The notes under the pieces are model-generated. The model was not told the DNA's origin and made no database searches. It saw only the letters and a list, made by a program, of their open reading frames with translations. Of a stretch of 64,000 nt of DNA, positions 24,944 to 32,175 are shown piece after piece (position 1 is the stretch's first letter; each line of letters begins with the position of its first letter). The stretch lies in assembly GCA_001570385.1 (NCBI GenBank), contig BBYL01000031.1, positions 57,944 through 121,943 on the forward strand. The letters run 5' to 3'. This stretch comes from Microtetraspora glauca. GTDB lineage: Bacteria > Actinomycetota > Actinomycetes > Streptosporangiales > Streptosporangiaceae. Made by a program: the position numbers and the translations under genes.

Positions 24944-25771
24944 TCAGCTCACCTCCTTGCGGATCACTCGCACCATGCCGGCCGTCATCGGGATGACGAT
25001 CCACAGGATCGTCGACGTGGCCAGCCGGGCGGCGTCGCCGCCGGTCATGCCGCCGTCCATCAGGGGAGTGGCGGTGGTGTTCAGGTCGAACCATTCGGCG
25101 AGGATCTCGCCGGCGGCGCCAAGCCTGCTCACTACGGCCCACAGGACCGGAGCCGACAAGCAGACCACGATCGCGGCCGGCGCGTTCATGAACAGCATGC
25201 CCAGGGCGAGCCCCGTCGCGACCACGAGAACGTTCGTCCCGGTCCAGCCCAGCAGGGCGAGAGGCGCGATCTCCCAGGTGGCCGGGACGTCCTGAACCCC
25301 GGCGACGACGGCCGTCACCGCGACCGCGATCAGGATCGCGAGCAGAGAGGCCGCCACGGCCGTGATCAACGGCGGCAGGCACTTGGCCGCCATCACCCGC
25401 GAGCGTCGGGGTTCGAGCGTGAACGTGGTCAGGGCGGTGCGATGACTCCATTCGCCGGTGACCGTGAGGATGCCGAGCACAGGGAGCAACGTCCCGAACC
25501 CGATTCCGGCGGTGCCGACCAACGTGTGCAGCTCCGGACCCACGGCGACACCGCGCCCGATGATGGCCACGACCGTCACCATGCCCAGAATCACCGTCAT
25601 GATCGTGCCGGTCCGCGTGTCGAAGAGCTTGCGCGCCTCGACCGTCAGCAGCCGGTGGAAGGGGATCGGCGGCCGGTGGATGTCCGTGTACTGCGAGCCG
25701 ATGGCCGGGACGTCGTCCGTTGTGGTGCCGTTCACGGTGCTCGTGGTCGGGGGAATCCCGGTGTCGGTCAC
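24944..25771 (-). CDS. ABC-2 type transporter permease
   Basis: 275 residues from GTG 25771, overlapping the stop of the ATPase gene (GTGA). A soluble N-terminus (about 45 residues) leads to RLLTVEARKLFDTRTGTIMT, the standard opening of ABC-2 permeases, then six predicted membrane helices (for example VILGMVTVVAIIGRGVAVG, LLAILIAVAVTAVVAGV, ILWIVIPMTAGMVRVI). It forms an exporter with the ATPase. The sensor kinase and regulator upstream on the other strand probably control it. Confidence 0.9.
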   Translation of the reverse strand: MTDTGIPPTTSTVNGTTTDDVPAIGSQYTDIHRPPIPFHRLLTVEARKLFDTRTGTIMTVILGMVTVVAIIGRGVAVGPELHTLVGTAGIGFGTLLPVLGILTVTGEWSHRTALTTFTLEPRRSRVMAAKCLPPLITAVAASLLAILIAVAVTAVVAGVQDVPATWEIAPLALLGWTGTNVLVVATGLALGMLFMNAPAAIVVCLSAPVLWAVVSRLGAAGEILAEWFDLNTTATPLMDGGMTGGDAARLATSTILWIVIPMTAGMVRVIRKEVS

Positions 25772-26481
25772 GTCGTGCTCCGATCGGCGTTCGCGGTCAG
25801 TTCGAAGAAGATCTGTTCGAGGCTCTGGCCCCGGTTGAGCTCGTCGACGGTGCCCTGAGTGAGGATGCGGCCCCGGCCGATGATCACGATATGGTCGGCG
25901 ACCTGCTCCACTTCGTGCAGCAGGTGTGAGCTGAGCAGCACGGAGCATCCCGAGTCGGAGAGGCCGTGGAGCAGACCGCGCATCCACCGGATGCCCTGCG
26001 GATCGAGACCGTTGACGGGCTCGTCCAGGACGAGCACCTTCGGCCGTCCGAGGAGGGCGTGGCCGACGCCGAGACGCTGCCGCATCCCGAGCGAGTAGCC
26101 GCTGACTGTCCGTCCGCTCTCCCGGCCGGTCAGCCCGACCAGGTCGAGGACCTCGTCGACCCGCGACTTCGGCAGGCCGAGCATCATCGCGCCCAGGGTC
26201 AGGATCTCCCGCCCGGTGCGGCCGGGATGCTGGGCGCCGGCGTCGAGCAGCGTGCCGACATGGAAACCGGGGCAGGCCAGCTCGGTGTACGGCCGGCCCA
26301 GCAGGGTGGCCGAGCCCGCGGTGGCGCGGGAGAGCCCGACCAGGATGCGCATCGCGGTCGACTTTCCGGCGCCGTTGGGCCCAAGGAAACCGGTGACGCT
26401 CCCGGCTCCTACGGTGAAGGACACGTCGTCGAGTGCCTTCACTCCTTTGTAGATCTTGCTGACGTTCCTGAACTCGATCAC
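25768..26481 (-). CDS. ABC transporter ATP-binding protein
   Basis: 237 residues with Walker A GPNGAGKST, Q-loop region, signature YSLGMRQRLGVG, Walker B VLVLDEPVNGLD and the H-loop SSHLLHEVE. It belongs to the CcmA/NatA-type export ATPases. First gene of a two-gene operon with the permease at 24944, and divergent from the sensor kinase at 26642. A role in antibiotic or lipid export is a guess from arrangement. Confidence 0.95.
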   Translation of the reverse strand: MIEFRNVSKIYKGVKALDDVSFTVGAGSVTGFLGPNGAGKSTAMRILVGLSRATAGSATLLGRPYTELACPGFHVGTLLDAGAQHPGRTGREILTLGAMMLGLPKSRVDEVLDLVGLTGRESGRTVSGYSLGMRQRLGVGHALLGRPKVLVLDEPVNGLDPQGIRWMRGLLHGLSDSGCSVLLSSHLLHEVEQVADHIVIIGRGRILTQGTVDELNRGQSLEQIFFELTANADRSTT

Positions 26482-26641
26482 GGATTCAGCTCACCGGATG
26501 CGCGGCCGTCGGACATCGGACCCAGGTCGACGGCCGCCGGACGGAGGGCCGGACATGACGCCTCGGTTCTCGACCTGAGGCCGGCCGGATGTCGACCCAG
26601 GTCGCTAAGGCATCGGCCCGGCCGTCCCTAGGCTGTGGACC

Positions 26642-27820
26642 GTGCACGCCCATACGGAGAACCGACCGCCCCTGGACCGGCCGGGCGTCGCGCTGCGTTA
26701 TCTGTGTGCCGTGCTGCCGATGCTGTTCTACGGCGTCGTCCTGGCCGTGATCGTCTCCGGGGAGCGGGACCGGCTCCCAGCGGCACTGGTCGACGTGGGG
26801 CTCGGCCTGATCGGGCTGGTTCTGATGCGCGGGCGGCGGCGCCGGCCGTGGCAGACCGCGCTGGCGACCGCCCTGCTGACCGCCTTCTCCACCACGGCGA
26901 CCGGCCCCGCCCAGGTCGCGTACGTATCCCTGGGGACGCGTCGTCGGTGGCGTCAGTTCGTCCCGGTCGCGGTCGTGTCCTGGCTGTGCCTGGCCGTGCG
27001 GTCCAGCTGGTACGGCGTCAACCAGGCGACCATCGTCTCGATGCTGACCGGAACCGCCGTCCTCGGCGTGCTGACCCTCTTCGGCCTCTACCTGCGCGGG
27101 CGTCGCGACCTGGCCGCCTCACAACGAGAGGCGGTGCTGGCCGCGGAGCGCGAACAGCTGCAGCGGATCGAGCAGGCCAAGCTGGCAGAGCGGGTCGCGA
27201 TCGCCCATGAGATGCACGACGTCCTGGCACACCGGATCTCGCTGCTGTCGATGCTCGCCGGCGGTCTGGCGTACCGGACGGACCTCACCGCCGAGGAGAC
27301 CCGCGAGATCGCGCTGGCGATACAGGAGAACGCGCACCAGTCGCTGAACGAACTGCGCACCGTGCTCGGCAAGCTCCGGCGTGACGACGCCCCCGAGGCC
27401 CCGCAGCCGACCCTGGCCCACCTGGACGCCCTGTTCGACGAAGTACGCGCGGCCGGCCAGCGGATCGAGGTGGACGACACCATAGAGAACCGGGAACTGC
27501 TGCCGCCCCAAACCGGTCGGCACGCGTACCGGATCGTGCAGGAGGCCCTGACCAACGCGCGTAAGCATGCGCCGGGCAGCCGGGTGACGGCCGTGCTCGG
27601 CGGGCGCCCGGGTGACGGCCTGCGGATCCGGGTGAGCAATCCGGCGCCGTACGGGACGGCGGCCGGGCCCGGTGGTCGGCTGGGTCTGGTCGGCCTGGCC
27701 GAACGAACCCGGATGGCCGGCGGAACCCTCCGCCACGCCACCCGGGATGGACGCTTCATCCTCGACGCCCGGCTGCCATGGGAGGCTGCACATCGTGACT
27801 CGACTGGTGATCGTGGATGA
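26642..27820 (+). CDS. NarL-family sensor histidine kinase
   Basis: 392 residues from GTG. Four to five predicted membrane helices fill residues 15-150 without a large sensor loop. The HisKA_3 dimerisation domain has the phospho-acceptor H192 in AHEMHDVLAHRIS; the HATPase region includes YRIVQEALTNARKHAPGSRV (N box) and LGLVGLAERTRMAGG (G box). Kinases of this kind often sense through their membrane part next to ABC exporters. It overlaps the response regulator gene by 26 bases. Confidence 0.94.
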   Translation: MHAHTENRPPLDRPGVALRYLCAVLPMLFYGVVLAVIVSGERDRLPAALVDVGLGLIGLVLMRGRRRRPWQTALATALLTAFSTTATGPAQVAYVSLGTRRRWRQFVPVAVVSWLCLAVRSSWYGVNQATIVSMLTGTAVLGVLTLFGLYLRGRRDLAASQREAVLAAEREQLQRIEQAKLAERVAIAHEMHDVLAHRISLLSMLAGGLAYRTDLTAEETREIALAIQENAHQSLNELRTVLGKLRRDDAPEAPQPTLAHLDALFDEVRAAGQRIEVDDTIENRELLPPQTGRHAYRIVQEALTNARKHAPGSRVTAVLGGRPGDGLRIRVSNPAPYGTAAGPGGRLGLVGLAERTRMAGGTLRHATRDGRFILDARLPWEAAHRDSTGDRG

Positions 27821-28442
27821 CGATCCGATGGTGCGAACCGGGCTGCGCCTGATCTTCGGCGGCGAGCCCGACCTGGACCTCGTCGGCGAGGCTGAGGACG
27901 GCCGGCAGGCCATGGACGTGATCCGGGACCTCGGGCCCGACGTCGTGTTGATGGACATCCGGATGCCCAACCAGGACGGGCTGACCACCACCGAACTGCT
28001 GCTGGCGCGGCCGGAGCCGCCACGGATCCTCGTGCTCACCACCTTCGACGCCGACGACATGGTGCTGCGGGCTCTGCGGCTCGGGGCCGACGGGTTCCTG
28101 CTGAAGGACACGCCGCCACCGAAGATGATCGAGGCCGTTCGCGCCGCAGCGAAGGGGGAGCCGGTGTTGTCACCGAGCGTCGCCCGTCAGGTGATCGCCG
28201 CGGCAGCCGGTGCGCGCGAACCGCGGCAGGTGGAGGCACGGCGGGAGCTGGCCACGCTCACCGAACGCGAGCGCGAGGTCGCCATCGAAGTGGCCAAGGG
28301 CGGCTCGAATGCAGAAATCGCCGAATGCCTCTATATGAGCGTCGCGACCGTGAAGGCGAACATCACACGGATCTTCGCCAAGCTGGCGGCCGACAACCGT
28401 GTCCAGGTCGCCATGAAGGTGCGCGACGCCGGCTTCATCTGA
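27795..28442 (+). CDS. NarL/LuxR-type response regulator
   Basis: 215 residues from GTG 27795. Receiver: acidic pair VDDD (7-10), phospho-acceptor D54 in VLMDIRMP, and switch Lys in FLLKDTPP. C-terminal helix-turn-helix: LTEREREVAIEVAKGGSNAEIAECLYMSVATVKANITRIF. The partner is the overlapping kinase gene. The likely target is the divergent ABC exporter operon; no operator could be defined by eye. Confidence 0.95.
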   Translation: MTRLVIVDDDPMVRTGLRLIFGGEPDLDLVGEAEDGRQAMDVIRDLGPDVVLMDIRMPNQDGLTTTELLLARPEPPRILVLTTFDADDMVLRALRLGADGFLLKDTPPPKMIEAVRAAAKGEPVLSPSVARQVIAAAAGAREPRQVEARRELATLTEREREVAIEVAKGGSNAEIAECLYMSVATVKANITRIFAKLAADNRVQVAMKVRDAGFI

Positions 28443-28452
28443 ACGAGCGGTT

Positions 28453-28902
28453 TCATCGGAACGTACGGTCTCTCGGGTAGACGTCGACCACGACGTGGGC
28501 GTGCCACATCCCGGCCTCACGGCCGAACCGCAGCCCGAGTACCGCGACCGCCGTGGGCGACCCGCCGACGTGGCCGACCGTCCCTACCGGGACAGTCGCC
28601 AGCCGCATCTCGACCTGTCCCCGGGTGACGCCCGTTCGCTCGTCGATCGACACGTCCACCGCCACCCGACCGGGCACCTCGACCTGATAGACCACCTCGT
28701 CCAGCAGCGCGCCGAGAAGCCCTTCGTCGGTCTCCTCGGCCAGAGCGATCATGACGCTGCCGTCCGGCACCGCCTCGCCGATGTCGGCGAAGGTCTCCAC
28801 CAGCGCCCGCACCGCTTCGGCCAGGCACTCCTCCCGGCTGTCCGCCCACGCCTCCAGCGCGATGTCGGCCGTGCGGGGGACCGACCTGTGACCCCTGCTC
28901 AC
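28453..28902 (-). CDS. archease family protein
   Basis: 149 residues from GTG 28902 (GGAG 8 bases upstream); a longer frame to 29088 lacks family similarity. The archease pattern is clear: GHRSVPRTADIALEAWADSR at the start (with the conserved Asp in TADIALEA), AVRALVETFADIG, LLGALLDEVVYQVEV, and the C-terminal WHAHVVVDVYPRD. Archease activates the RNA ligase RtcB by helping guanylation and turnover. No rtcB gene is in this window, so its partner must be elsewhere. Confidence 0.85.
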   Translation of the reverse strand: MSRGHRSVPRTADIALEAWADSREECLAEAVRALVETFADIGEAVPDGSVMIALAEETDEGLLGALLDEVVYQVEVPGRVAVDVSIDERTGVTRGQVEMRLATVPVGTVGHVGGSPTAVAVLGLRFGREAGMWHAHVVVDVYPRDRTFR

Positions 28903-29084
28903 CCTGTCCACTCCATCAGTAATCCCCGGCGCGGGAAAGTGCCGGCCGCGCCTGACCAGGCACGGCTGACATCGGAAGCGGGGAGTCACCGCAGCGGGCG
29001 GGCTCCCGGCGATGCGCGGACCGGCTCGCCATCGACCAGACAGCGGCGGCCTGACGGCGTCGATCATGCTGGTGAGGTTCTTCG

Positions 29085-29969
29085 TCACTCCCAGGGCCGG
29101 TGGATGAGTCCTTTCAGCGTGGCGGTGCCGCCGACGTGGATGACTGGACCTGTGGGGCTCTGCTGCGCGGTGGCCGTGATGGTGGAGGGGCTCCCGAGAG
29201 CGTCGCCCATGTCGACGGTGATGTCGGTGATGCCGTGACCGGCCAGGTGGGCGGCGAGGCAGGCGGTGCTGTTGGCGTTGGCGATGTCCTCCACGACGCC
29301 GATCGACGGCGCGAACATGCGCGCGGCGAGGCGCCCGTCGGCCGTCGGGATGGAGTGGACGTAGCAGCCCAGCAGGCCGAGACGGTCACAGGCGTCACGG
29401 AGCCGGTCGAGGTCCGGGGCCAGAGTGGCGAGCACGGACCGTGTGGAGACGGGGACGAGCAGCCGGGGCCGTCCCAGCGAGGCGACCCGGATACCGGCAG
29501 CGAGCGTGTCGGCGGTGACACCCAGTGCGGCGAGGACGGGTTCACGCTCGGCCGCGGTGGGCTCGCGCAGGTCGACGGGGCCCGGATCGAAGACGGCCGT
29601 GATCTGACTTCCGTTCCTGAAGGACCGGCCGGTGAATGCGCGCCCGGACACGCGAATCCTCATGCGATGCTCGGCGCCCCCGGCGCCCCCGGCGCGCTCG
29701 GCGAGGAAGGCCAGAGCGGCGACTGTCCCATGACCGCAGGCGGGCAACTCTCCCTCGGAGGTGAAGAAGCGCAGCGAGGCCGAGGGACGGCCTGGTCCGT
29801 CGTGCTCCATGGAGACGAAGACGGCGTGCGAGGCCCCCAAGGGTTCAGGCACCTTCCGGCGCTCGCTGTCGCTCAAGGCCGTTTCGTCCAACACCGCAGT
29901 GGGACTGCCGCCACGGCCGTCCCTCAGGCACGCGTTGACGATCGTGACGGGAAGGCCTCGACTACTCAT
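29085..29969 (-). CDS. PhzF family isomerase/epimerase-like protein
   Basis: 294 residues. The two PhzF halves are seen: VTIVNACLRDGRGGSPTAVL at the start, ELPACGHGTVAALAFLAE (catalytic-site segment with the conserved CGHAT-like loop), and a second half with SIGVVEDIANANSTACLAAHLAGHG, the mirrored G-SxxCLA motif. PhzF-type enzymes are cofactor-free isomerases. The catalytic Glu of PhzF (in the first half, around residue 45) is not obvious, so it may use another substrate. It lies 182 bases upstream of archease on the same strand; a shared function is not implied. Confidence 0.9.
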   Translation of the reverse strand: MSSRGLPVTIVNACLRDGRGGSPTAVLDETALSDSERRKVPEPLGASHAVFVSMEHDGPGRPSASLRFFTSEGELPACGHGTVAALAFLAERAGGAGGAEHRMRIRVSGRAFTGRSFRNGSQITAVFDPGPVDLREPTAAEREPVLAALGVTADTLAAGIRVASLGRPRLLVPVSTRSVLATLAPDLDRLRDACDRLGLLGCYVHSIPTADGRLAARMFAPSIGVVEDIANANSTACLAAHLAGHGITDITVDMGDALGSPSTITATAQQSPTGPVIHVGGTATLKGLIHRPWE

Positions 29970-30023
29970 CGGGAGTCACGGGGAAATCGGCGCAGAACAC
30001 GGGACGGATCGTACGATCACCAG

Positions 30024-30312
30024 TCATCGGCAGGGAACGGCGGCGTGCCGATCGTGTACAGGAGGTGGGGCGGCCCAGGCAAGGAGCAGGCGGAGGGCGT
30101 CGTCGGGCGCCTTGCCGGGGTCGCGCCGGGCACGACTGTCCGTCTCCCGGGCGGGCAGGCCGATCCAGGCCCGCAGCCCCAGCGGGTCGCCCACGGCCTG
30201 GCGGAAGTACGCGCCCGGAGTGATCCCGGTGATGCGCCGGACGACCTGGCCGAGGAGGAAGCCGAAGATGTCCGAGGACCATGCGGTCCGGACGCCCGGC
30301 GCTGACGTGTTC
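30024..30312 (-). pseudogene. fragment of a beta-lactamase-like serine hydrolase
   Basis: The frame reads WSSDIFGFLLGQVVRRITG, then TPGAYFRQAVGDPLGLRAWI and GLPARE, the middle block of PF00144-type esterases (the YxxGxLxGEVVRRxTG region). Upstream (the SxxK part) and downstream (HxG part) are missing. It sits between PhzF and the SRPBCC gene and has no own start. The gap 29970-30316 (347 bases) contains nothing else. Confidence 0.6.
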
Positions 30313-30316
30313 CGGC

Positions 30317-30805
30317 CTACCTCGTGGTTTCGGCGGGAGTTGATGTCTGGCCCTCCTCGACGAGCGCGGCCAGGTTCGCCAGCGCCATCCGCGTGCCCGT
30401 CTCGTTGTCGGCGGCGGGCACGGCGTCGGAGATTCCGTCGTGGACGATGACGACATCGGTGCCGCCACCGGCGTCGGTAAGCGTCGTCGTCATCGTCATG
30501 GTCCCGCGCAGGGCGGGATCCGTGGTCTCGAACTCGAACACCTCGACCACTCGCTCGTCCGGAACGAGCTCCGCGAAGTGGCCATGGTACGTGTCGGTGT
30601 GCGACGCCGACTTGCCGGTCGGTCCCGGCTCGTCGTACGTGAGCGAGATTCGGAACGAGCCGCCCTCGCGAGCGTCGAACTCGTGGACGTGGCTGCTCAT
30701 ACCCGCTGGTACCCGCCATTTTGCGATCGCGTCCGCGTCCACGAGCGCCTGGTAAACGGCCGAACGCGGCGCGTTCACATGCTGAGTGACCCGCGTCGAG
30801 TACAT
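30317..30805 (-). CDS. SRPBCC/AHSA1-like protein
   Basis: 162 residues from ATG 30805; a longer start at 30841 is less likely. Features of the AHSA1 branch: RVTQHVNAPRSAVYQALVDA, WRVPAGMSSHVHEFDAREGG, FRISLTYDEPG, FAELVPDERVVEVFEFETTD, and the C-terminal long helix ETGTRMALANLAALVEEG. SRPBCC proteins bind hydrophobic ligands in a helix-grip pocket. No neighbour suggests the ligand. Confidence 0.88.
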   Translation of the reverse strand: MYSTRVTQHVNAPRSAVYQALVDADAIAKWRVPAGMSSHVHEFDAREGGSFRISLTYDEPGPTGKSASHTDTYHGHFAELVPDERVVEVFEFETTDPALRGTMTMTTTLTDAGGGTDVVIVHDGISDAVPAADNETGTRMALANLAALVEEGQTSTPAETTR

Positions 30806-31025
30806 GCAGCCGACTGTACCGGCGAAGAGGGCGGAGACCATCAGTCAGATCGCACTGACCGGGGACGAGGGCTCGGGTTCATCGGCCCGAAGGGCGCCCA
30901 GCTCTGGGGGCCACCTGCACCCGCACGAGGTCGTGGCCCACCCTGGCCTTCGCCGAATGGTTCGAATCAGAAGAATTCAGGGCAAATGTGATCCCAATGT
31001 CATAAAGATCCGCCATCGTGGAGGA

Positions 31026-32123
31026 GTGCGAACGTGGCTCAGTGATCAAGTTAGGAAACGGCTGGGTACGTTTGGCCTGATTGTGCCCTCTATCGCGCAG
31101 TGTGCCGTCGGCGCCGCGCTGGCCTGGATCGTCGCCGTCCATCTGCTCGGCCACGCCCACCCCCTCTTCGCGCCCATCTCGGTGATGATCTGCGTGGGTG
31201 TGGGGCTCGGGCAGCGACTGCGCAGGGTGGTCGAGCTGGTGGTCGGCGTCAGTCTGGGCGTGGGCATCGGCGACCTGCTGGTGTCCTGGATCGGCTCGGG
31301 CCCCTGGCAGATGGCGCTCGTGATCGCGCTGGCGATGAGCGTCGCGGGGCTGCTGAACAGCGGTGAGCTGTTCGTGTCGCAGGTCGGGTCGTCCGCGGTG
31401 CTGGTCGCCATGCTGGTGCCGGGCGAGGACGTCGGCGGGCTGGACCGGATGGCCGACGCTCTCACCGGCGGCGTCATCGGCATCGCGGTGGTCGCGCTGC
31501 TGCCCGCCAGTCCGCTCACCATCGCGGGCAAGCATCTGTCCGGCGTGCTCGACGCCTTCTCCACCGTCCTGGAGCAGGCGGCGGAGGCGATCGAGAAGGG
31601 CGATATGGACCTGGCCGCCGAGGCCCTGGAGTGCGGACGCAGGACACAGACGGCGGTCGAGGAGTTCGCGGCAGCGCTGGAGAACGGCAAGGAGATCATC
31701 AGGATCTCGCCGCTGCGCTGGCATCACCGGGCCAGACTGGCCAGGTACGAGACCGCCGCCGTACCGGTGGACCTGGCGCTGCGCAACGCGCGGGTGCTGG
31801 TCCGCCGCACGCTCGCGGCGCTGGGGGAGTCCAGCCCGCCGCCGGCCGCGCTGGCCGAGTTGCTGCGCGAGGTCTCGGAGGCGGCGCTGCTGCTTCAGCT
31901 CGAACTGGGGGCCGGGCGCGAACCGATGCTGGCCAGGCAGGCGTTGCTCGCCGTCGCCGCCCGGGAGCGGCCGAAGAACCTGGGCTTCTCCGCGAACGTC
32001 ATCATCGCGCAGCTGCGCTCCATCGCCGTCGATCTGCTCGAGGCGACCGGGATGGACCACGACGCGGCCTCGGCCGAGCTGACCCCGCTGGACGAGCCGA
32101 GCGGCGAGAGCATACGCGGCTGA
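31026..32123 (+). CDS. FUSC-family/aromatic acid exporter-like membrane protein
   Basis: 365 residues from GTG 31026; GGAGGA lies directly before the codon and is unusually close, so the start is uncertain. Six predicted membrane helices lie in residues 15-170 (IVPSIAQCAVGAALAWIVAV, LFAPISVMICVGVGLGQRL, LVVGVSLGVGIGDLLV, ALVIALAMSVAGLLNSG). The cytoplasmic C-terminal half is helical, as in FUSC-like proteins. The family includes the E. coli AaeB/YccS-type exporters. It is followed by the SARP-type regulator gene 52 bases on. Confidence 0.85.
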   Translation: MRTWLSDQVRKRLGTFGLIVPSIAQCAVGAALAWIVAVHLLGHAHPLFAPISVMICVGVGLGQRLRRVVELVVGVSLGVGIGDLLVSWIGSGPWQMALVIALAMSVAGLLNSGELFVSQVGSSAVLVAMLVPGEDVGGLDRMADALTGGVIGIAVVALLPASPLTIAGKHLSGVLDAFSTVLEQAAEAIEKGDMDLAAEALECGRRTQTAVEEFAAALENGKEIIRISPLRWHHRARLARYETAAVPVDLALRNARVLVRRTLAALGESSPPPAALAELLREVSEAALLLQLELGAGREPMLARQALLAVAARERPKNLGFSANVIIAQLRSIAVDLLEATGMDHDAASAELTPLDEPSGESIRG

Positions 32124-32175
32124 GCCGCGCCCGGCCCCACTGGTGCGGCGCGGACGCCGGTGGATAATCGCCGGC

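Noticed and set aside
28903..29088. N-terminal extension of archease (62 residues)
   Set aside because: Extension has no family similarity and would give a length well above normal archease; GTG 28902 with GGAG upstream fits better.
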